Source: Sternotherus odoratus
Lineage: Eukaryota; Chordata; Testudines; Kinosternidae
Length of the DNA stretch: 64,000 bases
NCBI GenBank assembly: GCA_032164245.1
Contig: JAVMKO010000001.1
Coordinates: forward strand, 12,189,603-12,253,602
Direction of reading: 5' to 3'
Shown piece by piece: positions 1 to 12,872 of this stretch (position 1 is its first letter; every line of letters starts with the position of its first letter). Both the position numbers and the translations under genes were made by a program. The notes below the pieces were generated by a model, which saw nothing but the letters and a program-made list of their open reading frames with translations, did no database searches and had not been told where the DNA came from.

Positions 1-348
1 GAGCCGGCAGCCAGCCCGCCCGCTGCCTGGACCCGGGCGGCAGCCGGGAGCCGGCAGCCAGCCCGCCCGCTGCCTGGACCCGGGCGGCAGCCGGGAGCCG
101 GCAGCCAGCCCGCCCGCTGTCTGGACCCGGGCGGCAGCCGGGAGCCGGCAGCCAGCCCGCCCGCTGTCTGGACCCGGGCGGCAGCCGGGAGCCGGCAGCC
201 AGCCCGCCCGCTGCCTGGACCCGGGCGGCAGCCGGGAGCCGGCAGCCAGCCCGCCCGCTGTCTGGACCCGGGCGGCAGCCGGGAGCCGGCAGCCAGCCCG
301 CCCGCTGTCTGGACCCGGGCGGCAGCCGGGAGCCGGCAGCCAGCCCGC
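1..348. repeat. 47-bp GC-rich minisatellite (7 full units plus a partial)
   Basis: Units start at 1, 48, 95, 142, 189, 236 and 283, each 47 bp, with a partial eighth unit at 330-348. Units begin GAGCCGGCAGCCAGCCCGCC. They differ almost only at one C/T site (CTGCCTGG versus CTGTCTGG), in the order C, C, T, T, C, T, T. The array may extend left of the window. The homologous MITE at 39840-40234 has about three diverged units of the same length. Confidence 0.95.
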
Positions 349-430
349 GAGAAATGGATTTGGGATGCATCAGACTTGCTCAGAAATTTTGTCCGTTGCA
401 TCCGAAGTCCGTTAAATCGAGGTTTTACTG
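1..430. mobile_element. pogo/mariner-like MITE, truncated by window edge
   Basis: The right terminus reads as the reverse complement of CAGTAAAACCTCGATTTAAC and is followed by a TA dinucleotide at 431-432. That terminus and the roughly 80 bp next to it match the element at 39840-40234 in the opposite orientation, so the two are copies of one family. The inner part is a GC-rich minisatellite that runs off the left edge, so the other terminus is not seen. No transposase frame is present; it is a non-autonomous element in or near the USP6NL intron following exon 647-767. The TA flank and TIR type suggest the Tc1/mariner/pogo superfamily; the exact family is inferred. Confidence 0.75.
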
Positions 431-626
431 TATTAAATTGTAGGTAGGTGTTAACCCTATATATTAAGAGATTTTTAAGCATTATTTGTACTTCAGTAGC
501 ATGTAGTACTCCATACAAGATAACGGCCCCACTGTGGTAGGCATTGAACACGCACAAATGGATTTGGCCCCCCGTCTCAAATAATTTGTAACCTAATTAG
601 GACATGCTGAAATTTAAATTGTACTA

Positions 627-2833
<2,207 letters not shown>

Positions 2834-2882
2834 CGTATTATATATTGAATATGCAGCTAAAACATGGAATAAGGATTGTTGC
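2834..2882 (-). CDS. USP6NL: USP6NL microexon (QQSLFHVLAAYSIYNT)
   Basis: A 49-nt exon with acceptor CTCCAG and donor GTAAGA. Its first base G completes the AA left by the previous exon (7590-7699) to give Lys; the next 16 codons read QQSLFHVLAAYSIYNT, and it leaves in phase 0 into the exon at 767. This is the conserved helix between the arginine-finger and glutamine-finger segments of the TBC domain. It is too short for ORF callers and was found by looking for the missing TBC segment. Confidence 0.92.
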
Positions 2883-3064
2883 CTGGAGAAACAAGAGAGT
2901 AAGTAAATGGAAAAATTTAACATTATTGTTAAGAAAAAAAAACCCAGAAAGCTACTGAATCTACTTTCTGGATATCTGTTTCTCCAATTAGTCTAATTTC
3001 AAAAACAGAGAAATACTTCATAATCAAAACAGATATAATATAATCAAAGAATAGTTACCACTTA

Positions 3065-3600
3065 TAATGGTTTATATGTTCAAAGTACTTAAATAATAAC
3101 TAACTAATACATGCAACACCCCTGGGAGGTAAGTGGGGAAATGTATCAATTTTACAGCTGGGGAAACCGAGGCATAAACAAGGTAAGTTACATTTTCAAA
3201 GCATCCACTTGTTTTGCATGCTAGGATTGCCCTGGAGTCTCCAGAAATTAGAAATTAATCTTTCATTAAAGACTGTCATGTGATGGAACCTCCAGGAATA
3301 CATTCACCCAAAACTGTCTACCCCATGTGCCAGATTTGAGACTCCTTGGACCTCATTTTCAGAACTGCTGAGCATCAGCAACTTTTATTCATTTCAGCAG
3401 GAGCTACAGGGATTCAGCAGTTCTGAAACAAAACAGGGCCAATGTATCTTAAGCTGGGCACTCCAAAACTGAGGCACCCAAAAACTGGACACCCATTTTG
3501 AAAATTTAGGCCTAAATGACCTTCCTGAGGTCCCGCAGTGCATCAGTGGCAGACCCAGGAACATTCCTGTGCTTGGTCTTATGTAACTTGTTGACTCTCC
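3065..3600. repeat. MIR/CORE-SINE-like remnant
   Basis: The segment at about 3110-3190 (CCTGGGAGGTAAGTGGGG, TTTTACAGCTGGGGAAACCG, AGGCATAAACAAGG) has the order typical of the conserved MIR body. A second, similar stretch at about 3500-3590 (CCTTCCTGAGGTC, CAGTGGCAGACCCAGGAA) may be another MIR piece. Both are old and diverged; ends are approximate. Confidence 0.5.
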
Positions 3601-3638
3601 TACATGCTTTGAGAAAGCTTTGTCCTATTTAATAATTA

Positions 3639-3970
3639 CCGTATGTTCCGGCGTATAGGACGACTTTTTTGAGACTATTTTCCTGGCTTAAACTCAGGGG
3701 TTGTCTTATACGCCGGTAAAAAAAAACACACACACACACACAAAAAGCGCGTGCGCCCCGCTCTCCCGTCCCCGCCGCGGGCGGGCTGCTGGGAGCGCGC
3801 CGCTCTCCCGTCCCAGCAGCCCGCCCGCGGCGGGGACGGGAGAGCGGGGCGCACGCGCTTTTTGTGGGTTTTTTTTTTGTTTTTGTTTTTTTTTTGTAAT
3901 CCGGCTTTTTTACTGGAAAACTCGGGGGTCGTCTTATACGCCCCATCGTCCTATACGCCAGAACATACGG
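3639..3970. mobile_element. mariner-like MITE with internal perfect palindrome
   Basis: The ends are inverted: CCGTATGTTCCGGCGTATAG at the left, and the reverse complement of CCGTATGTTCTGGCGTATAG at the right. Both sides are flanked by TA (3637-3638 and 3971-3972), as expected for Tc1/mariner target duplication. Length 332 bp; no transposase. The interior is GC-rich and contains a perfect inverted repeat with 53-bp arms (3742-3794 and 3811-3863). Open frames across it are by-products of the repeat. Confidence 0.85.
3742..3863. repeat. perfect 53-bp-arm palindrome, 16-bp spacer
   Basis: The left arm 3742-3794 (starting AAAAAGCGCGTGCGCCCCGC) is exactly complementary to the right arm 3811-3863 when read base by base. 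The spacer is 3795-3810. The arms are strongly GC-rich and CpG-rich, unlike the AT-rich surroundings. Confidence 0.93.
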
Positions 3971-5449
3971 TACTCTCCCTTTTTATATTAGCCCATCATG
4001 TTCTAATAACTATTTGTTAATATATTAAAAATTAAAGTGTGAATTCTGCTTCCTCTCCAATTTAGGAGTTAAGTAATGTTGAGTGTAGAGTTGTGCAGAA
4101 CTTTCATCATGAAACCCAAGATTTGCTGAACTGTGTGTAAACTTCAGGAAACAAATTCAAGATTTGTTCAGAATTTAGGAATCTAGGAATGTGAGCCAGT
4201 ATCAACCAAAACTAAAGACCTCAGCAGTTTTATTTCTGTGTTTTGCACAGGTCTAATCAATTATCCTGCATCCCCAATGCATTCTTCCCCTTCCCCATCA
4301 CTGAACCAAAACTTGTAAATGTTTTTTTACTCTTCTGCTGACCATGAAACAAAAATGTTATTTTCCCCATTCATGGAGATGGGAGGGAATAATCTGTTAA
4401 CTTTGGAGAGCACTTTCCCCAGGTCAATTAACAGTGTTTCCTCTAAATATGCTCACTGCATGATTATGTGAGTGGATACCACTTATTTATAAATATTTGC
4501 GGGTGTGCTGTTAATGCTGTACAGAGGTCCGGAATATGCATGTGTGTTGTGAGGTGTGGTGGTGGGGGGTTTTTTGGTTGTTTTTTTTAAAGCCCTAAAC
4601 TCATGCACTTTGATTCCAGAGTTTTATGATTGCCACAAGATAATATGGGCAAAAGAATGGAAGTTGGACTTCAAGTTTCAACCTTCCTTTAACTGTTGGA
4701 TGAGGATGAATTATTATGATACTAGGTATTAAACTTGAATCTTATTTCTTTGCAAGGACAATTTCCATCTTTCACTTTATTTGGTCTTTGATTGCATTGG
4801 GTGATTAATGGATGTTTATTTTCATTTGAAGAAAATTTGCATTGAACCACATTTTTCTTCCAACACAGACCCACTTCACAAGGAACAGGAGGAACATTTT
4901 AAAGACAATCTGCATTGGCAGATAAACAAAGAGGCGAGTAAAAGGCTTCATTCATATTTACATGTGGGCTTCATAAACAGATTGTGTTCTGCATTTAAAA
5001 ATACTACATCACACCTCATTAATTCAGTTTAAGAATTTTAAAACAAAAAAGAGCATTTAGCTTTCTCTCAAGGTTTAATGTCAATGTATGTATGAAACAC
5101 TACACTTTCATATGTCAGAAAATTAAATCAAGAATACATTAGATTAGAAAATATTGGTCTTACTTCTCCTGGGGTAAGTGGTATAGGATTTAACTGAGCA
5201 AACCCATCTTTGATCAGACATCAAATTATTCTTCTTTAATAGTATGTGTGCACACATTATTTGCTTTCTATACAAACACACATGCTTCCTTCACTAATTT
5301 TTTTTGTTAATCTTCAGGTATACACTTAAGCAAAATATTCTGACAGTTTTGACTGCTGTGGTTTTAACAACAAAATATTGAACTTGCTTTTAAAACTATT
5401 TATATTTTAACATACATTGCTTTAAATTCTTTTTAGCAGGACAAACTAA

Positions 5450-6010
5450 GAGCCGGTCTTCATCATGTTTGAGCAATTTTGCTTAGCTTTTTCCAGATTT
5501 TAGAACCTGGACTTGGACCAAACTCTCAGAGTGGCCATGCAGAGGAAGAAGCCATCCTGACTTCTGTGCTGCCTTCAGAGAGTACAGCTTGCAGAGCTCC
5601 CTGCAGCCAGTAGAGATACCTGGAAGTGGGACTGAACTCCCCAAGAGAGCGGTCATGCATGGGAAGAGGAAGTCCTGTTTCTCCCCAACCTGGCTGGGAC
5701 TAGAAGCTAGGAGCCCCCAGCTGGGGTTTCCCAGCAGCACGGAGGAGATCAGACCCACCTCCACAAACCTCCTCTGGCTGCAGGAAGCTCCACGGCTGCT
5801 GCCTTTGGAATCCAACTCTGAACGTAGCGTAGCAGTGAGAGTGGCAATTCAGCAACACTCCCCCATGATCTCCTTTTGGGTCAGGACCCACACAGTTACA
5901 ACACTGTGAACTTTCAATGTAAAGAGCTGAAAACATGAAATTGACTAACGTTAAAACCCTCCGGCTGTGAAACTGACCAAAATGGACTCTGAATTTGGTA
6001 GGAGCCTAAT
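5450..6010. mobile_element. hAT-like MITE, partial (same 3' end as 49738-50364)
   Basis: The right end (GACCAAAATGGACTCTGAAT, then TTTGGTAGGAGCC at about 5976-6007) matches the right end of the 49738-50364 element (GACCAAAATAGACTGTGAAT, then TTTGGTAGGCCC). The interior shares a GCTGAAA..TGAAATTGAC-like stretch. The left boundary is not well defined. No coding capacity. Confidence 0.45.
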
Positions 6011-7270
6011 TATGAGGTGTCAATAAACTTCACAGGGGCTCTGTGCACAAATCAGATGGCAGGAAGTGGCCAAAAGGAAACTAAACAAAGGGCACAATAT
6101 CACTATGATTGCCTAACATTAACTAGCTTTAACCAGTAACATTTTAATACTATTTACCCTAAGTGTTCCCACTAAAGGTCTAAAACAGGATGAACACAAA
6201 CATTCAGAAGAATATGAACTGTTGAAAAGGTAGGCAATTTACTTTCAGGAAAAAAATAACTGGACTACATTACTTTAGTGCAGGATATGGTTACTGAACT
6301 TTCCCCAAATGCCATCAGAAGTAGCACTGGAAATATACAATGTGGAAATTTCATGTTCCACCACCGATTTAGGGTCGCTGCTCAAAATTTTTATCTCTAG
6401 ATGTCTACAGAATTTAAGGATTTTAATTTAGACTCTACGTTCTCAAGGACACAGATACGGGGGTATATTTTACTTGTCTGTGAAGTATCCTACACAATGT
6501 TCTACAATAATAGGAATAAAAGTAGTAAACAAAATAACACATTTTACTTTATTGCACTTATGACTGTGAATATAACCTGTGATATAAATGCAGTAAGATC
6601 TTCCAGAAGCTACTGACAAAGAATGCAATGCTACATTTGAAGAGTTATGAGATGTGTTTCATTCATCTCAATGGAGGTATTGATCCTGAAGCCTAAGAAG
6701 AATGCTGTCTTTTGGTATGTTTGTATTAAAAATGTTTACATAGTGAAATAGTTAACTAATATTCTTTATTCAACAACTGTAAAACAAAATATTGCCAAAA
6801 AGTCAAAGTATTAAGATGGCAAGGCTTAATTACATAAATAATTACATGTTAAAAAGTTAGGGTTAGGATTTTATTTGGTTTTCAAAGCAACACTGGGAAA
6901 GAGGGAAAATATAGAAAATCTAGGGGAAGGCTAAAAGGCTATAGGGTAGAGATTAAAGTTATCAGAAAAGTAAGAAAAAAACTTTTTATAACATTGCTCT
7001 CTAAAGATATACATAATTTATTAAATAATTTAGTCTTTTCTTGTGCTTTGAATTTGCTTTAAATAGAGGCCAATACATTTTCTCAGATTTTGTAAAAATG
7101 TCGATAGCATCTGGGGGATAAGAATTTAGACTTTTTCCTTTAGATTTCCAGTGGTGATAGCTTTAACACATTAAAGGGTAAAGCTTGCAGGTTGGAGACT
7201 AAACAAGCTGATTTTGAACTATTCAGAGACTACATTTCTTTAAGCTATATCTGGTACTTTCTGAAATCTG

Positions 7271-7460
7271 CAGAAGCGACAAAGAGTCCTGTGGCACTTT
7301 AAAGACTAACAAAAGTATTGAAGCATAAGCTTTCGTGGGCTCATAGCCCAGATGTATTAGCCCATAAAAGCTTATGCTTCAATACTTTTGTTAGTCTTTA
7401 AAGTGCCACAGGACTCTTTGTTGCTTCTGCAGATACAGACTTACACAGTTACCTCTCTGA
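7271..7460. mobile_element. inverted-dimer retroelement-like insert with 13-bp target duplication
   Basis: Two inverted copies of one sequence face each other. The left copy reads AAAGAGTCCTGTGGCACTTT, then AAGACTAACAAAAGTATTGA, then AGCATAAGCTT; the right copy is its reverse complement. The insert is bracketed by a perfect 13-bp direct repeat, TTTCTGAAATCTG, at 7258-7270 and 7461-7473. The same unit, also dimerised, is at 26077-26283. The unit is a familiar reptile interspersed repeat. The inverted-pair layout with a target duplication of this size is reminiscent of Penelope-like elements, but I cannot confirm the family. Confidence 0.7.
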
Positions 7461-7588
7461 TTTCTGAAATCTGAAACTTTTACATTCAATGCTCTGTCAT
7501 ACTTCTTGGGTAGTAAAAGGAGTCTTAGGTAGGTCAAAATCTCTCTGAAAGACAAACAAGGAATGACAAATACATTTTTATTCACTTA

Positions 7589-7699
<111 letters not shown>

Positions 7700-7894
7700 C
7701 TAGGAAAAATGACAAAAAATAAATTAGACAAAACTCTGCAGACATTTAAAATAGGAAGAGAAACTGCTTAAGGCCACAGAATTTATTAGTGGACAAAAAA
7801 ACATTTGTAATCTGTGAATTTACAATGCTTATTATAGAAAATGACAGGGAAGCAAAGAGAGCCAATGCAGAAGTTGGGGGTGTGGACACACATG

Positions 7895-8655
7895 GGCATA
7901 ATTGGGCGGGGGCACTGCCCCCCCCACAAGGCAAGGCATGCGGGGTCATGTGCCACTTCCTCCTCCTCCTTCCTTTCCCCCCCCCCTCGATTCCTATGAG
8001 CGCAAAGCTGTCCAAATGCTGCCTCCTAGATCCTAGTGCTGGTCGTACTCCCCTTCTGTGTGCTGGGAGCCATTCTATTTTCGGTATAAACAGTGAGTGC
8101 CTAAGATGGGGAGGGCAAGGGGGGTGGATGTGGGAGTGAGGGGAGAGGGATAGAAGCAGTGGGGAGAGGAAGGGGAGGGGGTGGGCCACGGGGCAATGGA
8201 GAAGGGGGACAGGATGGGAAAGCAAAAGGGATAGGGGAATTGGGGGTGGGGAATGAGAGCCCAGCATGTGGCATCCCCTCAGCAGAAGGGGCTCTCCCAT
8301 TAAGCAGACCTATTGAACTCCCCCTCCCCCAGACCACTCCAACAAGTCGCTGCACCCAGACCCCATCTCACCAAGCCCCACTCCCCCAGCAACTGGACTC
8401 CCCTGCCGAGACACTCACCCTCTCCCCCCACCCATGCGGAGCCCCAATCACCTTCGCCTGCACCTCCCCGCACCCCAAAACCTCCCCCCTTCTTCCCCCC
8501 CGAATGAGCCCATGTGCATCCAGACTCCCCTCCTCTGGATCACCACTGAGCTACCCACACGATTATTTACTGACAAATAAAATTTGCAGAATTTTTATTT
8601 TATTGGCACCGAATTTTTAATTTTTTTGGTGCAGAATTCCGTTAGGAGTATAGTT
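7895..8655. mobile_element. probable hAT-like element with purine/pyrimidine-rich interior
   Basis: The right end (GGTGCAGAATTCCGTTAGGA, ending about 8650) is inverted relative to the fragment at about 33895 (TACTCCTGTGAGAATTCTGT). Both match a terminal motif common in reptile repeats. The interior (8100-8500) is strongly strand-asymmetric: G-rich at 8105-8260 and C-rich at 8320-8510. Overlapping open frames on both strands are composition artefacts. The left end is not defined. Confidence 0.4.
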
Positions 8656-10081
8656 TTTAGTTTCCCATCTTTGCACATAGCTGGCACCTTTCCAAATTAT
8701 ATTGTAATAATCATGAAAAAAAATCATAAGAAGCCTTGATAAAATCCTACCAATTCAGAAAAGGATAAGTGAAGGCAACTATGACAGCATTAGGTTACGG
8801 GTTTCATTGGTTTACTCACTGGTCTGGCCCTTTGGCAATATCTAAGTTAGAGACTGGGCCTCTGTTTTGTATTTTACTTCTTCCTATGTTGTTTGGGTTG
8901 AATTGTATGATCACTTTACAAGTTCCCAATACAATTTTAAATCTAAGACATATTGTAGGATGGGAGGTGGATACACAGTTCTTCTGTGTCTATCCCCTTT
9001 TTGAGGTTAGACTGACAATCATAACGAAAGAACTCCAAATATGTCCTCACATCCACACTAGAAAAAACATCTTCTCCTATATCTTGTATATATTCGTCAC
9101 AGAATAAGTCATCTTCTTGTTTGCCATTTTCCTTAATATTTTCATCTTTGTCCTCCAAATGCCTGATACAGCACACTAATTGAACCTGTACAACATATAC
9201 TGTATACGATAGTCTACCAAAAAACTATTCTTATGTCTAGGTATACTTTCTGTAGAAAGTTCCCGCATCACAAAATTCTGTGACTAGCTTGTAAGTTCTT
9301 TTAGATTTTAAAAAGGCATATTCATTCGTGTGTGAATTCAGCAGAACTTCACTTATTCATATTTGATGTAAAATTACTACCTCCATTTCTCAGCAAAGGT
9401 TTAGCAACTGATAGTTGAAAGGGGTCTCAAAAGCCAAAAACTTAAAATATGTTGACACAAAAAATATTTGACACAAAAAAACCATGATTCCATTAAAACA
9501 TTGGCTAGGACATTATGAAATATTATAATAAACTAAAATAAAGTTGCCAAAATCAGTAAAGCACATTTCATGATACCTAGCTTTGTTTATTTTTATTGTG
9601 CTTGTTTTCTTAAGTTCTCAAACTTCAGTATATTGGAATATTCTTCCCAGGAATTACTGCAAACTAACAACGTTCTGTTTTATAAGCATTTGCAGAGTAC
9701 TTTACATCTTCAAAGTGCTTTACAACCATTAAATTAATTCATCTTGGTTATTCTCAAAGCTTGATTTTAAATTGTTTTCCTTCTGAACAAACATTCAAAT
9801 ACATGAAATTCCTCTAGAGTCAAACAATCTAGTTAGTTTTATTTTTAAAACTTACTGAACATTTTTATTTACCACCACACTTTCTTTTGAAAGAAATCTG
9901 CCTTCAGTTCTAAGAGAATAGTGAGAACCACTGCTAGAGTTTCATCAGATGAGGACAGGATCATGAGATACTGTATAGTGCTTCAAGCTTATTTTCTGGC
10001 TAGTGATTAGTATGGTCTTTCACCTATGGCTGCCTCCTTCTGCAAAGCTGAAATCAAACTTAAAGGGCTTCAGGGTTTTTT

Positions 10082-10255
10082 TAGGGCTTGTCCACACATA
10101 CAAATTAATCCAGAATAAAGTAGGGGGTGAATTTAAAGTGGATGAACTATATTCCTTACTGTTGGGATGTTCTTATTTCAAATTAACTTGATACATTTCC
10201 AAAGTCGATTAACCTACTTCAGAATAAGGACTCATTCTGGAGTAAGTGTGCACAC
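10082..10255. mobile_element. short MITE (GGGCTTGTCCACAC ends)
   Basis: The left end GGGCTTGTCCACACATAC (from about 10083) is mirrored by GTGTGCACACATGGGT at about 10240-10255. This resembles the TIRs of the Harbinger-like MITEs elsewhere in the window. About 175 bp, no coding capacity. Ends approximate. Confidence 0.45.
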
Positions 10256-10694
10256 ATGGGTAAAAGCTCACTCCTACAAAGTTGTGTTGGTTCTGCAGGA
10301 CTAATAAGTAAAAAACAATACAAAGGAAGAAAAACCCACCCCCACCCCCACCATTACTTTTTTCACTAATTCAACAGATAGGACTTTTGAAAGGGGGGAA
10401 ACCTGCGAAAAGATTCTGCTGCGTAAAATTATGCTACTTTTATAGTAATTTTTCTGAGTAGAACTGCACTTTAATTATTTGATTGATGGGGGAGGGAATC
10501 AGAAGAATTACATAAATTACAAAACCAAAAAGTAAGTGGGTCAAATGCTGAGCTCCCATGGGCTTCTCTTTGGTTATGGAGCTGAAAATACAGTTAAATA
10601 CAATTTCTACTGCTTTTGCTACATTACATAAAATAAAAGCTCAATATTTCCCAGTTTGTGACTGGTAATTCTAAGGGAAATGCTGCAAACTCAC

Positions 10695-10802
10695 ATTATA
10701 AAAGTCTTTCATTTCTTCTTTCATTTTAGGGACATCAAGTAGTAAACCCCAGATTTCACCTCTGAACTGCAGTGGGATTCCTTTATAAATTCTCCTATGG
10801 AA
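10695..10802 (-). CDS. USP6NL: USP6NL exon, start of TBC domain
   Basis: A 108-nt exon of 36 codons, phase 0 to phase 0, with acceptor TTACAG and donor GTGAGT. The translation starts [20 protein letters not shown], continues through [11 protein letters not shown] and ends KDFYN. RxIYKGIPxxxRGxxW is the entry helix of the TBC domain. It joins in frame to the 7590-7699 exon. The young provirus at 11700-16657 lies about 0.9 kb away on its acceptor side, in antisense orientation. Confidence 0.94.
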
Positions 10803-11359
10803 CTGTAAAAAGAAAAAAATAATATGAACGCAGAACAAGCCAGAAAATCTTGAACTGAGTGAGGGCCTTCCCTGCATCAAGCATTATCATCAAAAGAAGA
10901 AGGTCATAATATTATCAATCAGTCCTGAAGTAGTACTGGATGTATTTTGGCAGGTTCAGTGTGTCTAATAAACACTGGTAACTGGGATCCCTGTTGGCAG
11001 CCTTAGCAGAGAGGCCAAGGACTAGACATGGAGACCGAACTATCCTCTCATTCCTGGAAGAGGCTCTTCCACATCAGGACATGCACAATGGCAGCACTTG
11101 CTGGAGAAAGTTGCATTGCTGCTGCCTGTACTAGAGAGACCTGGCACTGTACACAAGCACTAAGCTCATAAACAAAATTAATTCCAAAGCAGTCCACATG
11201 TAACTCACTATTATTATGCAGTGTAAATTAAGAAGTTAACGTTTCTGAGAGGGAGTAAAAGATAATCCAGTAGTATACTACAACTTGATGAAAAATCAGT
11301 AACACTCAAAACATGTGGCACTATTCTTTTAGAAAATGTCTTGTGGGACTGTACACTGA

Positions 11360-11650
11360 AGGGATGTCTACATAACAATCAGGAGGTGAGAGCACAGCTC
11401 ACATGTCACACCCAGGACAAACTATGATTTAGCTCAAAATGTAGCCACAGCAACATGAGTGGTAACATGCATGGCCAGCCACTTGAGTATGTACTCATGG
11501 TCCTGGGCAGAGCTGTACATAGGAAGGCTGCCCCTGCTGCCATGGTTTCACTGCTATTGTTACTCATGCCAGCTTTGCTCTCTAGCTAGCTCAGGTATGC
11601 CTACAGGAACTGCACTCAAATCTCGTTTGCAATGTAGCCTTACCCGGAGT
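11360..11650. mobile_element. possible Harbinger-like MITE, diverged
   Basis: The left side AAGGGATGTCTACATAACAA (about 11359) and the right side TGCAATGTAGCC (about 11628) look like decayed versions of the GGGTATGTCTACACT-type TIRs found at 25320, 35579, 42230 and 63480. The match is weak, so the call is tentative. Confidence 0.3.
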
Positions 11651-11695
11651 TAAAGTGCATGCAAGTGTAAGACCATGACAAATATAGGCAATGTT

Positions 11696-11699
11696 ACAT
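11696..11699 (+). repeat. 4-bp target-site duplication, left (ACAT)
   Basis: ACAT directly precedes the TG of the 5' LTR and is repeated directly after the CA of the 3' LTR at 16658-16661. Four base pairs is the duplication size of gammaretrovirus-type integrases. The intact pair shows the two LTRs belong to one insertion event. Confidence 0.9.
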
Positions 11700-12251
11700 T
11701 GAGAGGGTCATAAAAAGGCAAATGTTAAATGTATAAAGATCAAAGCATTAAAGGTTTCCACCAGGGGCGGAATGATAGCTTGTTATGAACTGTTTAACAT
11801 TGTTGTTTGTCTTGAAAAGTTATAAAAGAAGTTTTAATTAGTCATGTATAACTAAACTGGCAATTCGCTTCTGTATATTGCTTCTGCTAAACTTGTGAGA
11901 GATAACATACTTTTCCTGTCAGAACTGTTCTGTGTGAAGGCGACAATCTCTGTAAAAAGGCGGGAAAGAACTCCGTCCAATCAGACAGTTTCTGTAACAT
12001 GATTACCTCACCTGAAAAGTCTAAGTCTGCCTAGCGATGTTAAGTAACCAATCATGTAACACGTATGCAAATTACGTAGCCAGCAAGCTATAAAGACCTG
12101 TAAGTTATGCATGAGGGTGTGACAGTTTCTTATCGCTTTTAGGCGGCTGTCACCTTCGGCCGAATAAACACACGTTTTGTTTTGAGCCTTATTGGTTTCC
12201 TTGGACTTATTTCCTGGTCTCCCTCTACAGCCCAGTGGTCTACCCACTACA
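11700..12251 (+). mobile_element. 5' LTR of class I endogenous retrovirus
   Basis: A 552-bp repeat beginning TGAGAGGGTC and ending CTACCCACTACA. By eye it differs from the 3' LTR (16106-16657) only at two adjacent bases near position 11722-11723. U3 shows two CCAAT boxes (11977-11981, 12048-12052), an exact octamer ATGCAAAT (12065-12072) and TATAAA (12089-12094). An AATAAA polyadenylation signal is at 12163-12168. The near-identity points to a recent insertion or recent LTR conversion. The promoter would drive plus-strand RNA, antisense to USP6NL. Confidence 0.96.
12048..12094 (+). promoter_or_regulatory. LTR core promoter: CCAAT, octamer, TATA
   Basis: CCAAT at 12048-12052, ATGCAAAT at 12065-12072 and TATAAA at 12089-12094 are closely spaced, in the usual order for a retroviral U3. 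Transcription would start roughly 25-30 bp after the TATA, opening a short R that includes the AATAAA at 12163. The same block is present in the 3' LTR at about 16454-16500. The octamer is a binding site for Oct-family factors; activity is inferred only. Confidence 0.75.
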
Positions 12252-12256
12252 TTTCC

Positions 12257-12274
12257 TGGGGGCTCGTCCGGGAT
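12257..12274 (+). promoter_or_regulatory. primer binding site, tRNA-Pro type
   Basis: TGGGGGCTCGTCCGGGAT lies five bases after the 5' LTR end. It is the 18-nt tRNA-Pro primer binding site typical of murine-leukaemia-type gammaretroviruses. No mismatches are seen, in keeping with a young insertion. Confidence 0.93.
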
Positions 12275-12872
12275 GATGAGGGAAAACTGGGAGTAGGTCC
12301 GAGGATAAGTCTGTTGGGGACTGGCAGAGGTAAGTCTGATTCGAAGGCGACACAGGAGTGGTGCACTGAGAGGGGCCCCGTTTTTGACCGGTGGCCGCTC
12401 GTGGGCCGACCATTCGTCCAGATTGCTTCTTGCACCAACGAGGAGGCTTTGAAAACAACCGTGACGGGGAAGACCAACCGGTTGGCAAGACAGGTTCGAG
12501 GAGGGACGGGAAGAGCCACCGGAGAGAGGCAAGTATATGGGGTTCTCCAGGTGGGATTTCTTCTTGTCAGTGTGACTGAGTGTGTGTATGGTATTGAGTG
12601 GCCATTACGGTTCCTGCTGTCAGCCGTTGGAACGTCCGGTGACACAGGCTAGTGGCGAGTGAGTGGTCTCCTCAAACCTCCCACCGACCGACTCCCCCAA
12701 CCTCTATAGTCGGTTTGGACCCCGTCTCCCCTATTGTGTCAGTCTTATCTATCCTGTGGGATAAAAGGGAATTGGTAAAGCGCGCTGTAAGTCAGGCTGG
12801 TGAGGGTGCCCCAAGACCCAGTCTGCAAAGGTTAAGTCAGGCTAGTGAGGGTGCCCCAAGACCTAGTCTGCA
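12275..12872 (+). other. proviral leader with splice donor
   Basis: Untranslated leader between the primer binding site and the gag start. A strong splice donor, GCAGAG followed by GTAAGT, lies at 12330-12335, where gammaretroviruses place the donor for the env message. The rest probably carries the packaging region. Open frames across the LTR and leader (such as 12182-12652) are not in the gag frame and resemble nothing. The leader ends in a 45-bp tandem duplication. Confidence 0.7.

Larger units (their letters stand above)
7700..10694. other. USP6NL intron
   Basis: Intron between exons 10695-10802 and 7590-7699. It contains a low-complexity hAT-like element ending near 8650 and a short MITE at about 10082-10255. 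A motif like the MIR tail (CAGAGTACTTTACATCTTCA at about 9695) suggests an old SINE. Nothing else is assignable in 8660-10075; open frames there do not resemble proteins. Confidence 0.55.

Noticed and set aside
1..348. Regular direct repeats resembling a CRISPR array
   Set aside because: Units are contiguous at 47 bp with no unique spacers, in vertebrate DNA inside a MITE; it is a minisatellite.
5483..5909. Overlapping frames of 106-110 codons on both strands
   Set aside because: They sit in a hAT-like MITE interior and resemble no protein.
7746..8620. Open frames of up to 184 codons on both strands
   Set aside because: Strongly strand-biased G-rich and C-rich sequence of a repeat produces proline- and glycine-rich artefacts.
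12182..12652. 156-codon frame spanning LTR and leader, considered as a glyco-gag extension
   Set aside because: It is in a different frame from gag (12873) and has no recognisable protein features.
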